A model generated the notes under the pieces. That model did no database searches. It had not been told where the DNA came from and saw nothing but the letters and a program-made list of their open reading frames with translations. Source: an uncultured Parvimonas sp. (GTDB lineage: Bacteria > Bacillota > Clostridia > Tissierellales > Peptoniphilaceae). From it: 6,626 bases of DNA. The translations under genes were made by a program, and so were the position numbers. The stretch covers positions 1-6,626 of the forward strand of contig CABRGI010000041.1 in NCBI GenBank assembly GCA_902470455.1, written 5' to 3'. The stretch's first letter is position 1. The number at the start of each line of letters is the position of its first letter. Shown in pieces: positions 1 through 5,871 of this stretch.

Positions 1-11
1 TTTAACATAGA

Positions 12-30
12 ATAACTACATACTAGTTAT
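12..30. repeat. 7-bp inverted repeat, possible operator
   Basis: ATAACTA (12-18) and TAGTTAT (24-30) are perfect reverse complements around the 5-nt spacer CATAC. There is no T-run after it, so it does not look like a terminator. A protein-binding dyad upstream of the fdh promoter is possible, but a 7-bp arm in such AT-rich DNA could also be chance. Confidence 0.35.
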
Positions 31-66
31 ATAGAAAAAGTACATATTAACATTTTTATAATTTAC

Positions 67-82
67 AATTAAATATTTAATT
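67..82. repeat. 16-nt A/T palindrome in the operon leader
   Basis: AATTAAATATTTAATT reads the same on both strands with no spacer. It lies upstream of both candidate -10 boxes, where a transcription factor could bind. It contains no G or C, so its information content is low in this background. It does not fit the Rex consensus I know (TTGTTAA-N4-TTAACAA). Confidence 0.3.
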
Positions 83-107
83 TTTAAAATATATACTATT
101 TATTTTT

Positions 108-118
108 TGCTATATAAT
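108..118 (+). promoter_or_regulatory. Candidate -10 region for the fdh operon
   Basis: TGC followed by TATATAAT gives an extended -10-like element with a perfect TATAAT at 113-118, about 40 bp before the first start codon. No good -35 hexamer lies 16-18 bp upstream, so the assignment rests on the -10 alone. An alternative -10 is TATACT at 92-97, which is also without a clear -35. An activator-dependent promoter would explain the missing -35, but this is inference. Confidence 0.35.
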
Positions 119-158
119 TGTATGGGTTTTTCTAAAACTATTTAAAAGGAGGCAAAAA

Positions 159-644
159 ATGGCTTTTGTTTTTAATGTTGAAGAGAATCAAGACAAAATA
201 GACGAACTTTGTGAGTTTATTGATAAGAAAAAAGGTATTCCTGGTGCGTTAATGCCAGTTTTACAAGAAGCTCAAAGCATTTTTGGATATCTTCCAGAAG
301 AAATAATGGATTTGATAGCAAAAAGAATGAAAATATTCCCTGCTAAAGTTTTTGGTGTAGCAACTTTTTATTCACAATTTTCATTTATTCCTAAAGGTAA
401 GTATCAAGTTTCTGTTTGCATGGGTACTGCATGCTATGTAAAAGGAGCTCAAGAAATTTTAAATGAGTTTTGCGATAGAGTTGGTGTTGCAGTTGGTGGG
501 ACTAGCGAGGATTTGATGTTTTCAGTAGCTCAAACACGTTGTATTGGAGAATGTAATTTAGCTCCAGTTGTTACAATTAACGAAGATGTTTATGCCCATA
601 TAAAAAAGGCAGACATTAGAAGAATCATGAGAAAATATAAATAG
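159..644 (+). CDS. nuoE: NuoE/HydC-like [2Fe-2S] subunit of an NAD-linked formate dehydrogenase complex
   Basis: This 161-residue protein is the thioredoxin-fold [2Fe-2S] electron-transfer subunit seen as NuoE in complex I and as HydC/HylC in multimeric hydrogenases and formate dehydrogenases. An N-terminal helical part (about 1-70, with the family-typical VFGVATFYSQF at 64-74) precedes the ferredoxin fold. The four cluster ligands are visible as C87-x4-C92 and C128-x3-C132 (CMGTAC and CIGEC). Length is normal for the family and there is no signal peptide or membrane segment, so it is cytoplasmic. AAGGAGG at 146-152 sets the ATG start. It opens an operon: its stop at 642-644 lies 10 bp before the NuoF-like gene, its expected physical partner. 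Complex I is ruled out locally because no membrane or quinone-module subunits follow. Family assignment is secure; the exact role (simple relay or part of a bifurcating unit) is inferred. Confidence 0.93.
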   Translation: MAFVFNVEENQDKIDELCEFIDKKKGIPGALMPVLQEAQSIFGYLPEEIMDLIAKRMKIFPAKVFGVATFYSQFSFIPKGKYQVSVCMGTACYVKGAQEILNEFCDRVGVAVGGTSEDLMFSVAQTRCIGECNLAPVVTINEDVYAHIKKADIRRIMRKYK

Positions 645-654
645 GGGTGATTTT

Positions 655-2250
655 ATGATAAAGACTGAAGTTGATATTAGAATACTGGATTCTATCAAAG
701 AAGAAAACTATCCTCTATTAATTGAAAGGTTAAATAAAGAACCTGATAAGTACATAATTGACGAAAATGGTATTCGTCTAAAGGGAGAGTTTTTTGAAAA
801 ACAAACTAGAATAGCTTTAAAAAATTTTGGTATTGTTGATGAACATAGTGTTGATGAATATGTTGCACTTGGTGGATATTACGCATTAGCTAAAGTTATT
901 AACAGTTGTAGTCCTGAAGATGTTGTTAATGAAATGAAAAATTCAGGACTTAGAGGTCGTGGTGGTGCAGGTTTCCCTACAGGAAAAAAATGGGAAGGAG
1001 CTATGCAACAACCTGCTGGACAAAAATATGTTGTATGTAATGCAGATGAAGGAGATCCTGGTGCATTCATGGATAGATCTATTCTTGAAGGAGATCCACA
1101 CTCTGTATTAGAAGGAATGGCTATCTGTGGATATGCTATTGGAGCTGATAGAGGTTTTATTTATGTTAGAGCTGAATATCCAAAAGCTGTAATTAATTTA
1201 AGAGAAGCTATTAAAAAGGCTGAAGATAAAAATCTTTTAGGTAATAATATCATGGGATCTGATTTTAGTTTCCATGTAGAACTAAGACTTGGAGCAGGAG
1301 CGTTTGTTTGTGGAGAGGGTACTGCTCTTATAGAATCTATAGAAGGTAAACGTGGTATGCCAAGAACTAAAGTTTATAGAACTACTGTTAAAGGTCTTTT
1401 CCAAAAACCAACAGTTTTAAATAATGTTGAAACTTTTGCTAATGTACCACAAATTATGCATAAAGGTTCAGATTGGTATAAATCAATAGGAACTGAAGAT
1501 AGTTCCGGTACTAAAGTATTCGCTTTGGTAGGTAAGGTTGCAAATGCAGGTTTAGTAGAGGTTCCTATGGGGACAACTATAAACGAAATTGTATATGATA
1601 TTGGTGGTGGTACCGGTAATGATAAAAAAGTTAAAGCTGTTCAAACCGGTGGACCATCTGGTGGATGTATTCCGACTGACTACTTTGATACTCCAGTAGA
1701 TTTTGGTTCTCTTGCTAGAATTGGATCTATAATGGGATCAGGTGGAATGGTAGTAATGGATGAAACTGACTGTATGGTTGATATTGCGAGATTTTTCTTA
1801 GACTTTACAGTAGAAGAATCTTGTGGTAAATGTGTTCCTTGTAGAGAAGGTACAAAAAGAATGTTAGAGTTATTAGAAAAGATTACTTCAGGAAAAGGTG
1901 AAGATGGAGATATTGAAAGGTTAGAAGATCTTTCAGAAACTATTACTGTTGCCTCTCTTTGTGGTCTTGGACAAACTGCAGCAAATCCTGTAGTTAGTAC
2001 ACTTCATTATTTTAGAAATGAGTATGAAGCTCATATTTATGATAAGAAGTGTCCTGCCGGTGTTTGTCAATCACTTCTTGAATTCTTTATTACAGATAAA
2101 TGTGTTGGATGTACAAAATGTGCTAAAGCTTGTCCAGTTGATTGTATTGATGGTGTTCAAAAAGAATTACACGTTATTGAAACATCTAAATGTATTAAAT
2201 GTGGATCTTGTGAAGCAGCATGTCCAGTTAATGCTATAATTAGAAGATAG
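655..2250 (+). CDS. nuoF: NuoF/HydB-like FMN- and NAD(H)-binding iron-sulfur subunit
   Basis: This 531-residue flavoprotein exchanges electrons between NAD(H) and the iron-sulfur chain. The flavin/NAD site is seen as GLRGRGGAGFPTGKKW (98-113), the NADEGDPGAF segment (129-138) and GAGAFVCGEGTALIESIEG (213-231). An SLBB-like region follows, then the NuoF [4Fe-4S] site C390, C393, C396 (SCGKCVPC) and C436 (SLCGLGQ). Unlike complex I NuoF, the C-terminus adds a CPAGVC motif (C466, C471) and a 2x[4Fe-4S] ferredoxin domain (C483/C486/C489/C493 and C513/C516/C519/C523), as in HydB-type subunits of hydrogenases and formate dehydrogenases. It is shorter than a typical HydB because the first 84 residues hold no cysteine, so the N-terminal thioredoxin-like [2Fe-2S] domain is missing; the separate NuoE-like protein upstream may supply that role. 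The ribosome site AGGGGTGA (643-650) overlaps the upstream stop, suggesting coupled translation. The next gene begins 16 bp after its stop. Confidence 0.93.
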   Translation: MIKTEVDIRILDSIKEENYPLLIERLNKEPDKYIIDENGIRLKGEFFEKQTRIALKNFGIVDEHSVDEYVALGGYYALAKVINSCSPEDVVNEMKNSGLRGRGGAGFPTGKKWEGAMQQPAGQKYVVCNADEGDPGAFMDRSILEGDPHSVLEGMAICGYAIGADRGFIYVRAEYPKAVINLREAIKKAEDKNLLGNNIMGSDFSFHVELRLGAGAFVCGEGTALIESIEGKRGMPRTKVYRTTVKGLFQKPTVLNNVETFANVPQIMHKGSDWYKSIGTEDSSGTKVFALVGKVANAGLVEVPMGTTINEIVYDIGGGTGNDKKVKAVQTGGPSGGCIPTDYFDTPVDFGSLARIGSIMGSGGMVVMDETDCMVDIARFFLDFTVEESCGKCVPCREGTKRMLELLEKITSGKGEDGDIERLEDLSETITVASLCGLGQTAANPVVSTLHYFRNEYEAHIYDKKCPAGVCQSLLEFFITDKCVGCTKCAKACPVDCIDGVQKELHVIETSKCIKCGSCEAACPVNAIIRR

Positions 2251-2266
2251 GTTCCGGAGGTTTATT

Positions 2267-5029
2267 ATGGCTAATTTAATTAATTTAACTATAAATGGCA
2301 AAAATGTTAGTGTTGAAAAAGGAACTACTATCATTGAAGCAGCAAAAACAATTGGAGTAGATATTCCAAATTTATGTTATGAAAAAAGCCTTACTGCCTT
2401 TGCAGGATGTAGAATGTGTGTTGTAGAAATAGAAGGAAGTAAAAAATTAGAAACTGCATGCTCCACACTTGTAAAAGAAGGTATGGTTGTAAATACTGAA
2501 ACTGAAAAATTAACGAAAATAAGAAGAAATATTTTAGATTTGCTATTCTCTAATCACCCAAGTGATTGTTTAACTTGTGATATGGTTGGAAACTGTAAAT
2601 TACAAGAATATTGTTATAGATATGGCATGAAAAAAGGTACTTGGATTGGAGAAGTTCAAAATCATGAAATTGATGCTAACAATCCGGTTATGATTAGAGA
2701 TCAAAATAAATGTATCTTATGTGGTAAATGTGTTAGAGTTTGTCAAGATGTTCAAGTTACAGGTGCTATTGATTTTGTGGAGAGAGGATTTAATGCCTAT
2801 ATCGGTACTCATAAAAATTTAGATTTGAGTACTGAAAATTGTAGATTCTGTGGACAATGTATTAGTGTTTGCCCAACAGGAGCATTACTTAATAAACAAT
2901 TAATGGGAACTAGACCTTGGGAAATAAAAAAGGTCAGAACTACTTGTCCTTTCTGTGGTACAGGATGTAATTTTGATTTGAATGTTAATGTTAAAACTGG
3001 AAAAGTTATAGGGGTTACTCCTAATGAGGATTCACCGATAAATGGAACAGAATTATGTGTAAAAGGACGTTTCCATACAGATTTAATTAACAGTCCTGAT
3101 AGACTTACAGACCCATTGATTAAAAGAAATGGTGTATTTGAAAAAGCTACATGGGAGGAAGCTTTAGATTTAGTAGTATCTAAATTAAAAGAAACTAAAG
3201 AAAATTATGGACCAGATTCAATTGCAGGTTTAAGTTCAGCTAGAACTTGTAATGAAGATAACTTTGCATTCCAAAAGATGATGCGTGTTGCAATTGGGAC
3301 TAATAATGTTGACCACTGTGCTAGAACCTGACATGCTCCTACAGTTGCAGGTCTTGCAACAACATTAGGTTCAGGAGCTATGACAAACTCTGTTAATGAA
3401 GTTTTTAAAACTGATTTAATGTTTGTAATAGGTTCAAATACTACAGAGGCGCATCCTATAATAGGAAATAAGATGCAACAAGCTCATAGAAAAGGTAAAA
3501 AGTTAATAGTAGTAGATCCAAGAAAGACTGAATTAGCTAGAGAAGCTGATTTGCATCTTTCATTAAAATCTGGTACAGATGCAGCTTTAGTAAATGGAAT
3601 AATGAATATAATTATTTCTGAAGAATTATATGCTAAAGAATATGTTGAATCAAAAGTAGAAAGATTTGAAGAAGTTAAAGAACTTGTTTCAAAATACACT
3701 CCAGAACTAGTAAGCAAAATCACTACAGTTCCTGTAGATCAAATTTTTGAAGCTGCAAGAATGTATGCTTCTGCTGAAAGAGCTGGCATATTCTATACTT
3801 TAGGTATTACAGAACATACAACAGGTACTTCAAATGTAATGAATTTATCAAACTTAGCATTACTATGTGGAAATATAGGTATTGAAGGTGGTGGTATTAA
3901 CCCACTTCGTGGACAAAACAATGTTCAAGGAGCTTGTGATATGGCTGCGTTACCTAACTATTTCCCTGGATATCATAAAGTATTGGAAGAAGAAAATGTA
4001 AAACTATTTGAAAAACATTGGGATTGTACATTAAATAGAAATATGGGACTTAGAATTCCTGAAATGCTTGATGGAGCAGCAGAAGGTTCTGTTAAAGCAA
4101 TGTATATTATGGGAGAAGATCCTGTATTATCAGATCCTGATGCAAATCATGTTAAACACGCTTTAAATAATTTAGATTTTTTAGTAGTTCAAGATATTAA
4201 CTTAACTGAAACAGCTAAACTTGCAGATGTTATTTTACCTGCTACATGTTATGCTGAAAAAGATGGTACATTTACTGCTTCTGAAAGAAGAGTTCAAAGA
4301 GTAAGAAAAGCTGTTGAAGCTCCTGGACAAGCTAGGTTGGATTGGTCTATATTGGCAGATGTTTCTAAGAGACTTGGCGGTAAAGGCTTTGATTGGGAAA
4401 CATCAGAAGATGTTTTCGATGAAATAAGAAAATGTATGCCTACTTATAGAGGAATTACTTATGATAAGATAGAAAAATTGAATGGAGTTCAATGGCCATG
4501 TCCTACAGTTGATCATCCGGGAACAAAATATCTTCACGAAGGTAAATTTACTAGAGGAGAAAGAGCTCTTATGATACCTGTAGAATATGAAGGACCAAAA
4601 GAACTTGAAAATGAAGAATATCCAATAATTCTATCAACTGGTAGAGCATTATATCATTATAATGTAATGACAAGATACTCTGATGCTCTTGATGGAATTC
4701 TTCCTCACGAATTAATTGAAATTTGCGCAGAAGATGCAGCTAAATATGGTTTAGAAGATGGAGATTTCATGAGAGTTACATCAAGAAGAGGTAGTGTAGT
4801 TGGTAGAGCAAAGATTACTGAAAAAGTGAAACCTGGATTAATTTATATGACATTCCACTTTGCTGAAACTCCAGTTAATCAATTAACTAGTGCTCATTAT
4901 GACCCTATAACTAAAACTGCAGAATATAAAGTTACTGCAGTAAACATTAAAAAAGTTAATAAGTTAGATAAGGGATTAGAAAGTGAAAAATTTGTTGACT
5001 TAAATGAATTAGTTGATGAGATGGTTTAG
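2267..5029 (+). CDS. fdhF: Selenocysteine formate dehydrogenase, catalytic subunit with NuoG/HydA-like N-terminus
   Basis: It interconverts formate and CO2 at a molybdenum or tungsten bis-pterin centre. Read through the in-frame TGA at 3329-3331 as selenocysteine 355, the protein has 920 residues. The N-terminus is HydA/NuoG-like: [2Fe-2S] ligands C37, C48, C51, C65; His-Cys3 [4Fe-4S] ligands H96, C100, C103, C109; and two [4Fe-4S] sites, C149/152/155/159 and C192/195/198/202. The FdhF body follows with its own cluster C227, C230, C234, C264 and the CVKG lysine K266. The active-site context is CART-Sec-HAPTVAGL, with R548 in RGQNNVQGACDM matching the catalytic arginine of FdhF. The molybdopterin dinucleotide-binding C-terminal domain starts near 784 (ILSTGRALYHYN). 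No Tat signal is present, so it is cytoplasmic. GGAGG at 2256-2260 sets the start. It is the last gene of the operon. An automated caller would split it into 2267-3331 and a false gene starting at 3380. Whether Mo or W is used cannot be read from sequence. Confidence 0.94.
3329..3378 (+). promoter_or_regulatory. Bacterial SECIS element directing selenocysteine at the TGA codon
   Basis: The TGA is followed by a perfect hairpin: GTTGCA (3344-3349), loop GGTCT (3350-3354), TGCAAC (3355-3360), starting 12 nt after the codon. A lower stem can form in two alternative ways: GCTCCT (3335-3340) with AGGAGC (3373-3378), or CCTA (3338-3341) with TAGG (3366-3369). From memory, the apical stretch GTTGCAGGTCT is the same as in the E. 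coli fdhF SECIS, where the loop GU contacts SelB. The element lies inside the coding sequence, as expected for bacteria, and the translation around it stays conserved (HAPTVAGLATTLG). It implies that the host carries selA, selB, selC and selD elsewhere. Confidence 0.88.
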
Positions 5030-5065
5030 TTAAATATTTTTCGGTTATTTATTAAACAAAAACTT

Positions 5066-5098
5066 AAATTGGGAAGTATGTTACTTCCCAATTTTTTT
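5066..5098 (+). terminator. Intrinsic terminator of the fdh operon
   Basis: A perfect 13-bp stem is formed by AAATTGGGAAGTA (5066-5078) and TACTTCCCAATTT (5082-5094) with a 3-nt loop TGT. A T-run (5092-5098) follows the GC-containing core. It lies 37 bp after the fdhF stop and before the regulator promoter, separating the two transcription units. The A-run before the stem is weak, so any bidirectional function is doubtful, and no gene converges on it. Confidence 0.93.
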
Positions 5099-5120
5099 AT
5101 ATCTAATTCTAATAATTTTA

Positions 5121-5149
5121 TTGAAACTTATTGTAATTTAATATATACT
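5121..5149 (+). promoter_or_regulatory. Sigma-A-type promoter for the two-component system
   Basis: TTGAAA (5121-5126) and TATACT (5144-5149) are separated by exactly 17 bp, a near-consensus housekeeping promoter. It sits between the fdh terminator and the response regulator, so the expected transcript starts near 5156 with a leader of about 30 nt. The -35 overlaps a TTATTG direct repeat and the -10 overlaps a perfect inverted repeat, both possible control sites. Confidence 0.75.
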
Positions 5150-5166
5150 AATAGAGTATATATTAA
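5138..5166. repeat. Perfect 12-bp inverted repeat over the -10 and transcription start, candidate operator
   Basis: TTAATATATACT (5138-5149) and AGTATATATTAA (5155-5166) are exact reverse complements around the spacer AATAG (5150-5154). The left arm contains the whole -10 box and the right arm covers the likely transcription start. A dimeric repressor bound here would block RNA polymerase. Only the second half would be transcribed from the proposed start, which argues against an RNA hairpin role. The binding protein is unknown. Confidence 0.6.
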
Positions 5167-5175
5167 TTGATAATT

Positions 5176-5182
5176 AAGGAGG
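5176..5182 (+). promoter_or_regulatory. Ribosome binding site fixing the response regulator start
   Basis: AAGGAGG lies 5 nt before the ATG at 5188. An in-frame TTG at 5167 would place this site inside the gene and would add seven residues (MIIKEEI) ahead of the normal MSRILLVEDEE start of receiver domains, so the ATG at 5188 is the real start. Confidence 0.85.
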
Positions 5183-5187
5183 AAATA

Positions 5188-5871
5188 ATGAGTAGAATAT
5201 TATTAGTTGAAGATGAAGAAAATATTAGATTATTTACAAAAATAAATTTGGAAAGAGAAGGATTTGAAGTTTTAGAAGCAGGTACAGGGGAACTTGGAGT
5301 TGAACTTGCTTTAAAATATAATCCTCAGGTTGTTATCTTAGATGTAATGTTACCTGGAATAGATGGTTTTGAAGTTTGTAAAATTTTAAGAGAAAAACTT
5401 CCTAAAATTGGAATAATAATGCTTACTGCAAAGACACAAGATGTTGATAGAATTAATGGTCTTGAAAGTGGAACAGATGATTATTTAAGTAAACCATTTA
5501 ACCCTGTAGAACTTATATTGAGAATAAAGTCTTTGATTAGACGTTTAGATTCAATTCAAAACAATAGTGATTTAATTAATATATATCCTTTTAAATTAGA
5601 TTTGTATTCTAAAAATTTTTATAAACAAGGAAAAGAAATTGAGCTTACACCAACAGAGCTTACTATTATTACAATTTTTATGTCAAATCCAGGAAGAGCT
5701 TTTTCAAGAAATGAACTTTTAAATATGACATGGGGAGAAGAATTTGATGGAGATATTAAAATTGTAGATGTTAATATAAGAAGATTAAGAGCAAAAATAG
5801 AGGATAACTCAAGTAAACCAAAGTATATTGAAACAGTTTGGGGGACTGGATATAGATGGAATTCAAACTAA
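5188..5871 (+). CDS. OmpR/PhoB-family response regulator
   Basis: This 227-residue protein is a DNA-binding regulator activated by phosphorylation from the kinase encoded next to it. The receiver domain (about 1-120) shows all key residues: the acidic pair E8/D9, phospho-acceptor D52 (VVILDVMLPGIDG), T80 (LTA) and K102 (KPF). The winged-helix effector domain (about 128-225) shows ELTPTELTII from 152, the recognition-helix segment VDVNIRRLRAKIE from 193 and the terminal TVWGTGYRW at 216-224. Length and domain order are standard. It has its own promoter and follows the fdh terminator, so it is not part of the fdh operon. Its stop overlaps the kinase start by 16 bp. The target genes are unknown; its own promoter and the fdh leader are the nearest candidates. 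PhoP, WalR and similar names cannot be chosen from sequence alone. Confidence 0.93.
   Translation: MSRILLVEDEENIRLFTKINLEREGFEVLEAGTGELGVELALKYNPQVVILDVMLPGIDGFEVCKILREKLPKIGIIMLTAKTQDVDRINGLESGTDDYLSKPFNPVELILRIKSLIRRLDSIQNNSDLINIYPFKLDLYSKNFYKQGKEIELTPTELTIITIFMSNPGRAFSRNELLNMTWGEEFDGDIKIVDVNIRRLRAKIEDNSSKPKYIETVWGTGYRWNSN

Larger units (their letters stand above)
1..158. other. AT-rich non-coding leader upstream of the formate dehydrogenase operon
   Basis: No open frame of useful length is visible on either strand and no RNA gene is recognisable. The stretch is almost entirely A and T. It contains a 7-bp inverted repeat (12-30), a 16-nt palindrome (67-82) and -10-like boxes at 92-97 (TATACT) and 113-118 (TATAAT), and ends in the ribosome site AAGGAGG at 146-152, six bases before the first ATG. 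The end of the preceding gene lies outside the window, so the full extent of the intergenic region is unknown. Confidence 0.7.

Noticed and set aside
12..30. Terminator of an upstream gene
   Set aside because: The stem is only 7 bp and A/T-rich and is not followed by a T-run.
126..138. Small GTTTT-TCT-AAAAC hairpin in the operon 5' leader
   Set aside because: A five-pair, almost all A-T stem with a 3-nt loop is too weak to be a supported riboswitch or attenuator.
879..1070. Minus-strand open frame of 63 codons
   Set aside because: It is antisense to the conserved flavin/NAD-binding segment of the NuoF-like gene and is a shadow of it; there is no ribosome site or recognisable product.
2018..2239. 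Plus-strand open frame of 73 codons inside the NuoF-like gene
   Set aside because: It overlaps the cysteine-rich ferredoxin domain in another frame. Its composition is a by-product of TGT-rich codons read out of frame.
3484..3723. Minus-strand open frame of 79 codons
   Set aside because: It is antisense to the conserved catalytic body of formate dehydrogenase, with no start signals or family resemblance.
3332..5029. Separate downstream oxidoreductase gene starting at ATG 3380, or a pseudogene split by a nonsense mutation
   Set aside because: Frame, conserved active-site context and the SECIS hairpin all fit a single selenoprotein. No ribosome site precedes 3380 in a usable form; the AGGAGC nearby belongs to the SECIS lower stem and lies too close to the ATG.
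159..5029. Part of respiratory complex I
   Set aside because: The NuoE and NuoF resemblance is real, but no membrane or quinone-binding subunits are present, the third gene is a formate dehydrogenase, and a terminator closes the operon.
5167..5187. Alternative TTG start extending the response regulator by seven residues
   Set aside because: The AAGGAGG at 5176-5182 lies downstream of that TTG and is ideally placed for ATG 5188, where the receiver domain normally begins.
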